Of a stretch of 64,000 nucleotides of DNA, positions 34,565 to 43,694 are shown piece by piece. Below the pieces are notes generated by a model. The model was not told the DNA's origin, made no database searches, and worked only from the letters and a program-made list of their open reading frames with translations. Origin of the DNA: Pseudomonas congelans. Its GTDB lineage: Bacteria; Pseudomonadota; Gammaproteobacteria; Pseudomonadales; Pseudomonadaceae. Numbering within the stretch: position 1 is the stretch's first letter; each line of letters opens with the position of its first letter. The DNA is taken from positions 396,502 to 460,501 of the forward strand of contig NZ_FNJH01000004.1 in NCBI RefSeq assembly GCF_900103225.1, given 5' to 3'. The position numbers and the translations under genes were made by a program.

Positions 34565-36030
34565 CAATCTATTCCCAACTGAGTCCAGATTTCGTCCACC
34601 CGGCGTGTAGTGGCTTCGTCCTTGACGATCGCCCTGCCCCACTCGCGGCTGGTCTCTCCTGGCCATTTGTTCGTGGCATCCAACCCCATTTTCGATCCCA
34701 GGCCGGACACCGGCGAGGCGAAATCGAGGTAATCGATGGGCGTGTTGTCGATCATGACCGTGTCGCGCTTGGGGTCCATACGCGTGGTAATGGCCCAGAT
34801 CACGTCATTCCAGTCCCGCGCATTGATATCGTCGTCGGTGACGATCACGAACTTGGTGTACATGAACTGGCGCAAGAACGACCAGACACCCAGCATCACG
34901 CGCTTGGCATGGCCGGGATACTGTTTCTTGATGGTCACCACCGCCATGCGGTACGAGCAACCCTCGGGCGGCAGGTAGAAATCGACGATTTCCGGAAACT
35001 GCTTTTGCAGAATCGGCACGAACACTTCGTTCAGCGCGACGCCCAGAATGGCCGGCTCATCAGGCGGACGACCGGTGTAGGTGCTGTGGTAGATCGGCTT
35101 GATACGGTGCGTGATGCGCTCGACGGTGAGCACCGGGAAGCTGTCGACTTCGTTGTAATAGCCGGTGTGGTCGCCGTAAGGCCCTTCGTCGGCCATCTCG
35201 CCCGGGTGAATCACACCCTCGAGCACGATCTCGGCGCTGGCCGGAACCTGCAGATTGCTGCCACGGCACTTGATCAGCTCGGTGCGCGAGCCACGCAGCA
35301 GACCGGCAAAGGCATATTCGGAAAGGCTGTCCGGTACCGGCGTCACGGCACCGAGAATGGTCGCCGGGTCCGCGCCCAGTGCGACGGCCACCGGATAAGG
35401 CTCGCCAGGGTGCTTGACGCACCAGTCGCGGAAGTCCAGCGCGCCACCGCGATGGCTGAGCCAGCGCATGATGATCTTGTTGCGACCGATGACCTGCTGG
35501 CGATAGATGCCGAGGTTCTGGCGCTCCTTGTTCGGGCCTTTGGTGACCGTCAGGCCCCAGGTGATCAGCGGCGCAACATCGCCCGGCCAGCAGGTCTGTA
35601 CCGGCAGCATGCCGAGGTCGACGTCGTCGCCTTCGATGACGATCTCCTGGCAGGGCGCATCCTTGACAACCTTCGGCGCCATGGCGATGACCTTGCGGAA
35701 GATCGGCAGTTTGGACCAGGCGTCCTTCAGGCCCTTGGGTGGCTCGGGCTCTTTGAGAAACGCCAGCAGCTTGCCAATTTCACGCAGCTCGCTGACCGCT
35801 TCGGCGCCCATGCCCATGGCGACGCGCTCCGGTGTACCGAACAGGTTGCCGAGCACCGGGATATCAAAACCGACCGGTTTTTCGAATAGCAGGGCCGGGC
35901 CCTTGGCACGCAAGGTACGGTCACAGATTTCAGTCATTTCCAGCACAGGCGAGATCGGCATCTGGATGCGTTTCAACTCTCCGCGCTGCTCAAGCTGCTG
36001 CACGAAATCCCTAAGATCTTTGAATTTCAT
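34564..36030 (-). CDS. ubiD: 4-hydroxy-3-polyprenylbenzoate decarboxylase UbiD
   Basis: 488 aa from the ATG at 36028-36030 (MKFKDLRDF, the usual family opening); a start at 36042 would add four residues. Conserved parts include LRAKGPALLFEKPVGFDIPVLGNLFGT, the prenyl-FMN and metal-binding region with NLGIYRQQVIGRNKIIMRWL and the catalytic EGPYGDHTGYYNE (Glu-Asp), and DDDINARDWNDVIWAI. It decarboxylates the prenylated ring in ubiquinone synthesis using prenylated FMN. It is downstream of rho and separated from it by a terminator. Confidence 0.95.
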   Translation of the reverse strand: MKFKDLRDFVQQLEQRGELKRIQMPISPVLEMTEICDRTLRAKGPALLFEKPVGFDIPVLGNLFGTPERVAMGMGAEAVSELREIGKLLAFLKEPEPPKGLKDAWSKLPIFRKVIAMAPKVVKDAPCQEIVIEGDDVDLGMLPVQTCWPGDVAPLITWGLTVTKGPNKERQNLGIYRQQVIGRNKIIMRWLSHRGGALDFRDWCVKHPGEPYPVAVALGADPATILGAVTPVPDSLSEYAFAGLLRGSRTELIKCRGSNLQVPASAEIVLEGVIHPGEMADEGPYGDHTGYYNEVDSFPVLTVERITHRIKPIYHSTYTGRPPDEPAILGVALNEVFVPILQKQFPEIVDFYLPPEGCSYRMAVVTIKKQYPGHAKRVMLGVWSFLRQFMYTKFVIVTDDDINARDWNDVIWAITTRMDPKRDTVMIDNTPIDYLDFASPVSGLGSKMGLDATNKWPGETSREWGRAIVKDEATTRRVDEIWTQLGID

Positions 36031-36108
36031 TAACCCGGCCATTTATCCAATAGACGCACATCGTACCTGCTCCAGCCCTTCAAGGCAGCTAATCGGCGGC
36101 ATGCAGGC

Positions 36109-36143
36109 AAAAAAAATGGTGCCCCGAAGGACACCATTTTTTG
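36109..36143 (-). terminator. Rho-independent terminator after rho
   Basis: ATGGTG and CACCAT pair across a short loop (CCCCGAAGGA); the minus strand then reads into eight T residues, and the plus strand also has TTTTTT. It lies 15 bp after the rho stop codon and can act in both directions. It separates rho from the ubiD operon. Confidence 0.9.
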
Positions 36144-36157
36144 TTTCAGCCTGCCAG

Positions 36158-37417
36158 TTACTTGCGTTTCATGGACAGGAAGAACTCGTCGTTGGTCTTG
36201 GTCTGCTTGAGCTTGTCGATCAGAAACTCGATAGCTGCGACTTCGTCCATCGGGTGCAGCAACTTGCGCAGGATCCACATGCGCTGCAGCTCGTCATCAG
36301 CGGTCAACAGCTCTTCGCGGCGTGTGCCGGAGCGGTTGATGTTGATGGCCGGGAACACGCGCTTCTCTGCGATCTTGCGATCCAGAGGCAGCTCCATGTT
36401 GCCGGTACCCTTGAACTCTTCGTAGATCACTTCATCCATCTTCGAACCGGTTTCAACCAGTGCGGTGGCGATGATGGTCAACGAGCCGCCTTCTTCGATG
36501 TTACGCGCAGCACCGAAGAAACGCTTTGGCTTCTCGAGTGCATGAGCGTCGACACCACCGGTCAATACCTTGCCGGAGCTCGGGATGACGGTGTTGTAGG
36601 CACGTGCCAGACGGGTGATGGAGTCGAGCAGGATGACGACGTCTTTCTTGTGCTCGACCAGGCGTTTGGCCTTCTCGATCACCATTTCGGCAACCTGTAC
36701 GTGACGGGTTGGCGGTTCGTCGAATGTCGAAGCGACCACTTCGCCGCGCACGGTGCGCTGCATCTCGGTCACTTCTTCCGGACGCTCGTCGATCAGCAGA
36801 ACGATCAGATGCACTTCCGGATTGTTACGCGTGATGTTCGACGCGATGTTCTGCAGCATGATGGTCTTGCCCGCCTTCGGCGGAGCAACGATCAGACCAC
36901 GCTGACCTTTACCGATCGGTGCGCACAGATCGATCACACGACCGGTCAGGTCTTCGGTGGAACCGTTACCGGCTTCCATCTTCATGCGGATCGTCGGGAA
37001 CAACGGCGTCAGGTTTTCGAACAGAATCTTGTTCTTGGCGTTTTCCGGACGGTCGTAGTTGATCGTGTCGACCTTGAGCAGAGCGAAATAACGCTCGCCT
37101 TCCTTGGGTGGACGGATCTTGCCAACGATGGTGTCGCCGGTACGCAGGTTGAAGCGGCGGATCTGGCTGGGGGAGACATAGATGTCATCCGGGCCGGCCA
37201 GGTAGGAAGCGTCTGCAGAGCGCAGGAAACCGAAGCCGTCCTGGAGAATCTCCAGCACGCCATCACCGGATATTTCCTCGCCACTTTTGGCGTGCCGTTT
37301 GAGCAGGGAGAAAATGACGTCCTGCTTGCGCGAACGGGCCATATTTTCTATGCCAGCCTGTTCGGCCATTTCGAGCAATTCGGTAATCGGCTTTTGCTTG
37401 AGTTCAGTCAGGTTCAT
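36158..37417 (-). CDS. rho: Transcription termination factor Rho
   Basis: 419 aa, the standard length. N-terminal RNA-binding domain begins MNLTELKQKPITELLEMAEQ and has the cold-shock-like fold GFGFLRSADASYLAGPDD. The ATPase has RNP-like segments, Walker A APPKAGKTIMLQ, Walker B VVILLDSITRLARAYN and the Q/R loops GGVDAHALEKPKRFFGAARN. Hexameric RNA helicase that releases transcripts. The 231-bp leader between trxA and rho is long enough for rho autoregulation; it is gene-free. Confidence 0.98.
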   Translation of the reverse strand: MNLTELKQKPITELLEMAEQAGIENMARSRKQDVIFSLLKRHAKSGEEISGDGVLEILQDGFGFLRSADASYLAGPDDIYVSPSQIRRFNLRTGDTIVGKIRPPKEGERYFALLKVDTINYDRPENAKNKILFENLTPLFPTIRMKMEAGNGSTEDLTGRVIDLCAPIGKGQRGLIVAPPKAGKTIMLQNIASNITRNNPEVHLIVLLIDERPEEVTEMQRTVRGEVVASTFDEPPTRHVQVAEMVIEKAKRLVEHKKDVVILLDSITRLARAYNTVIPSSGKVLTGGVDAHALEKPKRFFGAARNIEEGGSLTIIATALVETGSKMDEVIYEEFKGTGNMELPLDRKIAEKRVFPAININRSGTRREELLTADDELQRMWILRKLLHPMDEVAAIEFLIDKLKQTKTNDEFFLSMKRK

Positions 37418-37611
37418 ATGGGGAATGACGTAATCATGTATGGAGGGGGAAATTAAGCTTTTGGCTTAATGAGGCCGCGCCGCAGAGAAGGCGACAGGAT
37501 CGCGTACTAAATCGAAAGGAGAGCGTCGGCGACGGCTAGCAGGGGGCAACGGAGAAGCCGTTGCGGGGCCGAATGTACCACCTGATTTTCAAGGCGTCTA
37601 GTACGACACCC

Positions 37612-37640
37612 GAAAAAAACCCCGCGATTTGCGGGGCTTT
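37612..37640 (-). terminator. Rho-independent terminator after trxA
   Basis: CCCCGC and GCGGGG pair around a GATTT-type loop and are flanked by a run of seven A on the plus strand, giving a U-tract for leftward transcription. It lies 9 bp after the trxA stop, so rho is probably expressed from its own promoter between 37418 and 37611. Confidence 0.9.
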
Positions 37641-37648
37641 GAAACGCC

Positions 37649-37978
37649 TCAGATGTTGGCGTCGAGGAACGCAGCCAGCTGCGACTTCGACAGAGCGCCG
37701 ACTTTGGTCGCTTCAACGTTACCGTTCTTGAACAGCATCAGCGTAGGAATGCCACGAACACCATGCTTGGCAGGCGTGTCCTGGTTTTCATCGATGTTCA
37801 ACTTGGCAACCGTCAGTTTGCCTTGATAGGTGCTGGCGATTTCGTCCAGAACCGGGGCAATCATTTTGCACGGGCCACACCATTCAGCCCAGTAGTCAAC
37901 AAGCACAGGGCCCTGAGCCTGGAGCACTTCGGCTTCAAAGGTGGCGTCGGTGACGTGTTTGATAAGGTCGCTGCTCAT
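37649..37978 (-). CDS. trxA: Thioredoxin 1
   Basis: 109 aa from the ATG 37976-37978, preceded by GGAG at 7-8 nt; six extra in-frame residues upstream are not needed. The active site is VDYWAEWCGPCKMI (Cys-Gly-Pro-Cys) and the cis-proline loop is VRGIPTLMLF. It reduces cytoplasmic disulfides. The trxA-rho order is conserved across gamma-proteobacteria. Confidence 0.97.
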   Translation of the reverse strand: MSSDLIKHVTDATFEAEVLQAQGPVLVDYWAEWCGPCKMIAPVLDEIASTYQGKLTVAKLNIDENQDTPAKHGVRGIPTLMLFKNGNVEATKVGALSKSQLAAFLDANI

Positions 37979-38098
37979 GGAAGTCTCCGAGGTCATAGGC
38001 TAAAACGACGCCCATCATAGCGGGCCTCAGGTGATTCAGGAAGCGAAGGATCATTGAGTATGACTATGATGCTCCATGACTGGAGTTATGGCAGGCGT

Positions 38099-38803
38099 TC
38101 AGTTGGCGGGCGAAACGAACACGATACCGGTGCGCAGTGCCGCGCCACGAATATGGTCCTGCATGGCCTTTTGCGCAGGCCCTGAAGCATGTCGGGCCAG
38201 TGCGCGAAGGATCTTGCGATGCTCCTGCCAGGTTTCCATGACCCTGGCCGCGCGGATGAACGGCATCTTCTGACTCTCAAGGAAGATGTCGGCCCCGGCA
38301 GTCACGATACCCAGCATCGCCTGATTGCCGCTGGCGACCAGAATGTGTCGATGAAACTCGAAGTCCAGCCGCGCCGCCGCCTCGAAGTCACCGGCACGCA
38401 ACTCCAGGCGCATGGCCTCGACGTTGTCCTCCAGCACATCCCGCTCATCGGCGGTCAGGGTCACGGCTGCCATGCCTGCAGCGAAACCTTCCAGGGCATA
38501 GCGCAACTGAAAAGTGTCAGCCGGGGAAACCTGAGCTTCATAAGGCCAGGAAAAACCACTCGTGCGCTGTTCTGGTTCAGAAATCGACTGCACGAAGACG
38601 CCTTTGCCGGGCTGGACACTGACCACTCCGAGTGCACTGAGCGACGACAAGGCTTCACGCAAAGACGCCCGACTGACCCCCAGCAGAACCGCCAGATCGC
38701 GTTGCGACGGCAGGCTCTCGCCGGGCTTGTAGCCTTGCTCGGCGATCAATTTGCGAATGGCCCGGAGGGCTGATTCGGGTACTGCGAGTGAAGTGTGCGG
38801 CAT
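38099..38803 (-). CDS. FadR/GntR-family transcriptional regulator
   Basis: 234 aa from the ATG 38801-38803 (a GTG directly before it is also possible). The winged helix has the GntR signature GYKPGESLPSQRDLAVLLGVSRASLREALSSL in parts and GKGVFVQS. The C-terminal FCD domain has the metal/ligand residues in LDFEFHRHILVASGN and a later EHRKILRAL. It is divergent from an amino-acid ABC operon; the gap contains a palindrome of the TGGTC-N-GACCA type bound by this subfamily, so it probably controls that operon. The effector is likely a small carboxylate or amino acid. Confidence 0.87.
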   Translation of the reverse strand: MPHTSLAVPESALRAIRKLIAEQGYKPGESLPSQRDLAVLLGVSRASLREALSSLSALGVVSVQPGKGVFVQSISEPEQRTSGFSWPYEAQVSPADTFQLRYALEGFAAGMAAVTLTADERDVLEDNVEAMRLELRAGDFEAAARLDFEFHRHILVASGNQAMLGIVTAGADIFLESQKMPFIRAARVMETWQEHRKILRALARHASGPAQKAMQDHIRGAALRTGIVFVSPAN

Positions 38804-38929
38804 CACTGTTCAGGCCAGTCAGTCCAGTAAAAATCCCTTTTATCCCCATCTTGAAAATTCGGCAAGCGACGCCCAGCACTGGGGCGGCAAGGCTTTAAAG
38901 CGCGCCAAAGCAGGGCGCACTGCCCTCAG

Positions 38930-38944
38930 ACTGGTCAGACCAGT
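38930..38944. promoter_or_regulatory. GntR/FadR-type operator palindrome
   Basis: ACTGGTC-A-GACCAGT is a perfect 7-bp inverted repeat about one central base, matching the TGGTCnGACCA pattern recognised by FadR-type regulators. It sits 126 bp before the divergent regulator's start and 110 bp before the binding-protein start, suitable for controlling one or both promoters. Confidence 0.75.
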
Positions 38945-39053
38945 AAGACCATAAACACGCTGCAAACCTTGATTCATGGCCGGTAACCGGCGGATGGCAT
39001 GCGCTGTGCACTGGAGACAGGCCAACACCTTTCGTTTCGCCCGGAGATTTCAT

Positions 39054-39839
39054 ATGACCAAGCGTTACAGCGCCCTGCTTACTGCATTGTTTGCCAGTCT
39101 GATGCTGAGCCAGACACCCGCCCACGCGAACGGCCTGGACGACGTTGTAGCGCGCGGCACCCTGAAGGTGGCCGTTCCGCAGGACTTCCCGCCGTTCGGC
39201 TCGGTCGGCCCTGACATGAAGCCCCGCGGCCTGGACATCGACACCGCACAGCTGCTGGCCGACAGGTTGAAGGTCAAGCTGGAACTGACCCCGGTCAACA
39301 GCACCAACCGCATTCCGTTCCTGACCACCGGCAAGGTCGACCTGGTGATCTCCAGCCTGGGCAAGAACCCGGACCGCGAGAAAGTCATCGACTTCTCGCG
39401 CGCTTACGCACCGTTCTACCTGGCGGTATTCGGTCCACCTGATTCGCCGGTCAAGGACATCGCTGACCTTAAAGGCAAGACCATCAGCGTCACCCGTGGC
39501 GCGATCGAGGACATCGAGCTGTCGAAAGTGGCTCCGGAAGGCGCGGTCATCAAGCGCTTCGAAGACAACAACTCGACCATCGCAGCCTATCTGGCCGGTC
39601 AGACCGACCTGATCGCCAGCGGCAACGTGGTGATGGTCGCGATCAGCGAGCGCAACCCCAAGCGCATCCCGGCGCTGAAAGTGAAACTCAAGGATTCGCC
39701 GGTCTACGTCGGCGTGAACAAGGGTCAGCCGGAACTGCTGGGCAAGGTCGATGAGATTCTGAACGCCGCCAAGGCTGACGGCACGCTGGAAAAAGCTTCC
39801 CAGACCTGGCTGAAGCAACCGCTGCCTGCCGATCTCTGA
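39054..39839 (+). CDS. Polar amino-acid ABC transporter substrate-binding protein
   Basis: 261 aa from the ATG at 39054 with GGAG 9 nt upstream; the frame is open to 38976. A signal peptide ends at AHA. The mature sequence has the family-3 pattern LKVAVPQDFPPFGSVGPDMKPRG and VDLVISSLGKNPDREKVIDFS, which fits amino-acid (glutamate/cystine/arginine-like) ligands. The ligand-binding Arg of the family is not clear to me. First gene of a four-gene operon: binding protein, two permeases, ATPase, all in order. Confidence 0.88.
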   Translation: MTKRYSALLTALFASLMLSQTPAHANGLDDVVARGTLKVAVPQDFPPFGSVGPDMKPRGLDIDTAQLLADRLKVKLELTPVNSTNRIPFLTTGKVDLVISSLGKNPDREKVIDFSRAYAPFYLAVFGPPDSPVKDIADLKGKTISVTRGAIEDIELSKVAPEGAVIKRFEDNNSTIAAYLAGQTDLIASGNVVMVAISERNPKRIPALKVKLKDSPVYVGVNKGQPELLGKVDEILNAAKADGTLEKASQTWLKQPLPADL

Positions 39840-39868
39840 TCACTGCTTTCCGGTAACAGGATTCACCA

Positions 39869-40534
39869 ATGGCTTATCACTTCGACTTTACACCGGTCCT
39901 GCAGAGCATCGATCTGCTGTTGCGCGGGGCTTTGTTCACGCTGGAACTGACGGCCATTGGCACCCTGCTGGGCGTCAGTCTCGGTATTGTCGGTGCCGTC
40001 GTGAGGGCCTGGAAGATTCAGCCCTTTGCGACGATCTTTGCCATCTATGTCGAGCTGATCCGCAATACGCCGTTTCTGGTTCAGCTGTTCTTCATTTTCT
40101 TCGGTCTGCCGTCGCTGGGCGTGCAGATCACGGAATGGCAGGCAGCGGTGCTGGCGATGGTCATCAACCTGGGTGCCTACTCGACCGAAATCGTGCGGGC
40201 AGGTATACAGGCGATTCCCAAGGGTCAGCTTGAAGCATCGGCGGCGCTGGCGATGAGTCGCTATGAAGCCTTTCGCCACGTGGTACTGGTTCCGGCGCTG
40301 GGCAAGGTCTGGCCGGCACTGAGCAGCCAGATCATCATCGTCATGCTCGGCTCGTCTGTCTGCTCGCAGATTGCCACTGAAGAACTGAGCTTCTATGCCA
40401 ACTTCATTCAGTCACGCAACTTCCGCTCGTTCGAAACCTACATTGTGACCACGCTGATCTACCTGGCCATGGCGCTGCTGATCCGGCAATTGCTGGCCTG
40501 GATCGGGCGGCGCTACATCTCGAGGAACCGCTGA
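39869..40534 (+). CDS. Amino-acid ABC transporter permease (HisM/GlnP family), first subunit
   Basis: 221 aa with five hydrophobic segments. The EAA loop reads EASAALAMSRYEAFRHVVLVPAL, and the family motif ELIRNTPFLVQLFFIFFGLPSLG is intact. Its stop overlaps the next permease start by 1 bp (TGATG), so the two are coupled. It forms an inner-membrane heterodimer with the next gene product. Confidence 0.9.
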   Translation: MAYHFDFTPVLQSIDLLLRGALFTLELTAIGTLLGVSLGIVGAVVRAWKIQPFATIFAIYVELIRNTPFLVQLFFIFFGLPSLGVQITEWQAAVLAMVINLGAYSTEIVRAGIQAIPKGQLEASAALAMSRYEAFRHVVLVPALGKVWPALSSQIIIVMLGSSVCSQIATEELSFYANFIQSRNFRSFETYIVTTLIYLAMALLIRQLLAWIGRRYISRNR

Positions 40535-41181
40535 TGGATTTCACCCTCTGGGACATCGTGCGCAATCTGCTGATCGGCCTGCAATGGACCCTGGCCTTGT
40601 CGCTGGTGGCCTTCATCGGCGGCGGGCTGATCGGCTTGCTGATCATGGGCATGCGCACCTCGGAAAAATCCGGCCCGCGCATGACCGCGAAACTCTATAT
40701 AGAACTGTTTCAGGGCACACCGCTGTTGATGCAGTTGTTTCTGGTGTTCTTCGGTGTCGCGCTGATGGGCCTGAACATTTCGCCCTGGGCTGCGGCGGCA
40801 CTGGCCTTGACGCTGTTTACCAGCGCTTACCTTGCAGAGATCTGGCGCGGCTGCGTCGAATCGATCTCCAAGGGCCAGTGGGAAGCATCCGCGAGCCTGG
40901 CGCTGACCCCGTTCGAGCAGATGCGCTATGTGATTCTGCCGCAAGCGTTGCGCATCGCGGTCGCGCCGACGGTCGGCTTTTCCGTGCAGGTGGTCAAAGG
41001 CACTGCGGTGACGTCGATCATCGGTTTCACCGAATTGACCAAGACCGGCAGCATGCTGGCCAACGCCACGTTCGAACCTTTCATGGTCTATGGCTTCGTT
41101 GCCCTGGGCTACTTCATCCTGTGCTACCCCTTGTCGCTGTGCGCGCGCCATCTGGAAAGGAGACTGCATGCCTCTGCTTAG
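40534..41181 (+). CDS. Amino-acid ABC transporter permease, second subunit
   Basis: 215 aa with five hydrophobic segments. Motifs: YIELFQGTPLLMQLFLVFFGVAL and the EAA loop EASASLALTPFEQMRYVILPQAL. It is related to, but clearly distinct from, the first permease. It overlaps the ATPase gene by 14 bp, so operon expression is tight. Confidence 0.9.
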   Translation: MDFTLWDIVRNLLIGLQWTLALSLVAFIGGGLIGLLIMGMRTSEKSGPRMTAKLYIELFQGTPLLMQLFLVFFGVALMGLNISPWAAAALALTLFTSAYLAEIWRGCVESISKGQWEASASLALTPFEQMRYVILPQALRIAVAPTVGFSVQVVKGTAVTSIIGFTELTKTGSMLANATFEPFMVYGFVALGYFILCYPLSLCARHLERRLHASA

Positions 41182-41902
41182 AATTTCCGCCCTGCATAAA
41201 TACTATGGCGATCATCACGTGCTCAAAGGCATCGATCTGTCGGTCGAAGAGGGCCAGGTCGTGGCGATCATCGGTCGCAGCGGCTCGGGCAAAAGCACCC
41301 TGTTGCGCACGCTCAACGGCCTGGAGTCGATCAACGATGGCGTGATCGAGGTCGATGGCGAATACCTCGACGCCGCACGCGCCGACCTGCGCACACTGCG
41401 CCAGAAGGTCGGTATGGTGTTCCAGCAGTTCAACCTGTTCCCGCACCTGAGCGTGGGCGAGAACGTCATGCTTGCGCCGCAGGTCGTGCAGAAAGTACCG
41501 AAGGCCGAGGCCGCCAAACTGGCGAGGAAGATGCTCGAACGCGTCGGCCTCGGCGAGAAGTTCGACGCTTTCCCGGATCGCCTGTCCGGTGGTCAGCAGC
41601 AACGCGTGGCAATTGCCCGCGCACTGGCGATGTCGCCCAAGGTATTGCTGTGCGACGAAATCACCTCGGCGCTGGACCCGGAACTGGTCAACGAAGTGCT
41701 CAGCGTGGTGCGCCAGCTGGCAGCCGATGGCATGACCCTGATCATGGTCACCCACGAAATGCGCTTCGCGCGTGAAGTGGGCGACAAGCTGGTGTTCATG
41801 CACCAAGGCAAGGTGCATGAAGTGGGCGATCCGAAAGAGCTCTTCGCCAACCCGAAAACCCCGGAACTGGCGAACTTCATCGGCACAGTGGAGCACGCCT
41901 GA
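41168..41902 (+). CDS. Amino-acid ABC transporter ATP-binding protein
   Basis: 244 aa from the ATG at 41168, which lies inside the last codons of the second permease and follows a GGAGA site. Walker A IGRSGSGKST, Q-loop VGMVFQQFNLFPHLSV, signature LSGGQQQRVAIARAL, Walker B VLLCDEITSALDPELV and H-loop VTHEMRFAREVG are all complete. It closely resembles GlnQ/HisP/ArtP-type subunits. Last gene of the operon; a 40-bp palindrome follows. Confidence 0.93.
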   Translation: MPLLRISALHKYYGDHHVLKGIDLSVEEGQVVAIIGRSGSGKSTLLRTLNGLESINDGVIEVDGEYLDAARADLRTLRQKVGMVFQQFNLFPHLSVGENVMLAPQVVQKVPKAEAAKLARKMLERVGLGEKFDAFPDRLSGGQQQRVAIARALAMSPKVLLCDEITSALDPELVNEVLSVVRQLAADGMTLIMVTHEMRFAREVGDKLVFMHQGKVHEVGDPKELFANPKTPELANFIGTVEHA

Positions 41903-41956
41903 CAGGGCCGAATACATACGCCTTGAAGAACCGTTAAGGCGAGACGTTCAGGTATC

Positions 41957-41996
41957 TGTAGGAGCGAACTTGTTCGCGAACAAGTTCGCTCCTACA
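41957..41996. repeat. Perfect 40-bp palindrome (TGTAGGAGCGAACTTGTTCG)
   Basis: The left 20 bases TGTAGGAGCGAACTTGTTCG and the next 20 are exact reverse complements with no spacer. The TGTAGGAGCGA / TCGCTCCTACA termini match a repeat family common between Pseudomonas genes, distinct from the CCCACGC family elsewhere in this window. It lies 55 bp after the ATPase stop and may act as a transcript end or mRNA-stabilising hairpin. Confidence 0.9.
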
Positions 41997-42191
41997 GCCT
42001 GCGGCCAGAATCAACGAGCTTATGCATCACGATCCAGGCTTTCTGATAAAACGTTGCTCCCACACATCAGATAGCCATGCGCCATGTCCCACGAGTAATA
42101 CCGGGTATTTCCGGTGCCTGAACAGCTTCGCGTTGGCGGCAAGCATGGATCGTGGCACGATGGTCCGGTTATCGAACCGGATTTTCTGACC

Positions 42192-43694
42192 ATGCCGCAC
42201 TCAACACCCAAGAATTTTTCACTGATCGCCGCTATCGACCTGGGCTCCAACAGCTTTCATATGGTTGTGGCGAAAGCCAATCAGGGCGAGATTCGCATTC
42301 TTGAGCGCCTGGGCGAGAAGGTGCAGTTGGCCGCTGGCATCGACGAAGAGCGCCAACTGACCGAAGAATCAATGCAGCGCGGTCTCGACTGCCTGAAACG
42401 CTTCGCCCAATTGATCAACGGGCTGCCACTCGGTGCGGTGCGCATCGTGGGCACCAATGCCCTGCGCGAGGCGCGTAACCGCAACGACTTCATTCACCGC
42501 GCCGAAGAAATCCTCGGCCATCCGGTGGAAGTGATTTCCGGCCGCGAAGAAGCGCGCCTCATTTATCTGGGCGTTTCCCACACGCTGGCCGACACCCCGG
42601 GCAAACGTCTGGTCGCCGACATCGGCGGCGGCAGTACCGAATTCATCATCGGCCAGCGTTTCGAGCCGCTGCTGCGTGAAAGCCTGCAGATGGGCTGCGT
42701 GAGTTTTACCCAGCGCTACTTCCGCGACGGCAAGGTGACACCGGCCCGATACGCCCAGGCCTACACCGCTGCCCGTCTGGAAATCATGAGCATCGAACAC
42801 GCGCTGCATCGCCTCAAGTGGGATGAAGCGATCGGTTCGTCAGGTACCATTCGTGCTATCGGCCTGGCGCTCAAGGCCAATGGTTACGGCGCAGGCGAGG
42901 TCAACGCCGAAGGGCTGGCCTGGCTCAAGCGCAAGCTGTTCAAAATGGGTGACGTGGAGAAGATCGACTTCGATGGCATCAAGCCCGACCGTCGCGCCAT
43001 TTTCCCCGCAGGCCTGGCGATTCTGGAAGCCATCTTCGACGCCCTCGAACTCAAGCGCATGGATCACTGCGAAGGCGCCCTGCGTGAAGGCGTGCTGTAT
43101 GACCTGATGGGCCGCCATCATCATGAAGACGTGCGTGAGCGTACGCTCAGCTCGCTGATGGAGCGTTATCACGTCGACCTGGAACAGGCCGCACGCGTCG
43201 AAGCCAAGGCACTGCATGCGCTGGAGCAGGTTGCCGAGAGCTGGGAATTGCAGCACGAGAGCTACGCCGAACTGCTGAGCTGGGCAGCCAAGGTGCACGA
43301 GATCGGCCTGGACATCGCTCACTATCACTACCACAAGCACGGCGCGTACCTGATCGAGCACTCCGACCTGGCCGGCTTCTCACGCGAAGACCAGCAAATG
43401 CTCGCACTGCTGGTGCGCGGTCATCGCCGTAATATTCCCAAGGACAAGTTCGCCGAGTTCGGCGATGAAGGCATCAAGCTGATTCGCCTGTGCGTGCTGT
43501 TGCGCTTTGCGATTCTGTTTCACCACATTCGTGGCACCCAGGAGATGCCACGTGTGACGTTGCGTGCCGACGGCCCGAATCTGGACGCCGAATTCCCGAA
43601 AGGCTGGCTGGAAAACAACCAGCTGACTCAGGCCGACTTCGCTCTGGAAGCGGAGTGGCTGACCCGAGTCGGCATCGTCTTCAGCGTACGCTGA
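42192..43694 (+). CDS. ppx: Exopolyphosphatase
   Basis: 500 aa from the ATG at 42192, the family's usual length; the open frame runs to 42114. The actin-like ATPase fold shows LIAAIDLGSNSFHMVVAKA and LVADIGGGSTEFIIG, and the HD-like C-terminal part begins about residue 320 (ERYHVDLEQAARVE). It releases phosphate from polyphosphate ends and also may hydrolyse pppGpp. Its 3' end overlaps the convergent ppk by 14 bp, so the two mRNAs are complementary at their tails. Confidence 0.96.
   Translation: MPHSTPKNFSLIAAIDLGSNSFHMVVAKANQGEIRILERLGEKVQLAAGIDEERQLTEESMQRGLDCLKRFAQLINGLPLGAVRIVGTNALREARNRNDFIHRAEEILGHPVEVISGREEARLIYLGVSHTLADTPGKRLVADIGGGSTEFIIGQRFEPLLRESLQMGCVSFTQRYFRDGKVTPARYAQAYTAARLEIMSIEHALHRLKWDEAIGSSGTIRAIGLALKANGYGAGEVNAEGLAWLKRKLFKMGDVEKIDFDGIKPDRRAIFPAGLAILEAIFDALELKRMDHCEGALREGVLYDLMGRHHHEDVRERTLSSLMERYHVDLEQAARVEAKALHALEQVAESWELQHESYAELLSWAAKVHEIGLDIAHYHYHKHGAYLIEHSDLAGFSREDQQMLALLVRGHRRNIPKDKFAEFGDEGIKLIRLCVLLRFAILFHHIRGTQEMPRVTLRADGPNLDAEFPKGWLENNQLTQADFALEAEWLTRVGIVFSVR

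Noticed and set aside
34036..35889. 617-codon plus-strand open frame
   Set aside because: Antisense to ubiD and the coupled reductase; the real products are unambiguous.
38811..38827. Second FadR-type operator near the regulator start
   Set aside because: The CCAGTCAGTCCAG segment contains direct and not inverted half-sites and does not match the TGGTCnGACCA pattern.
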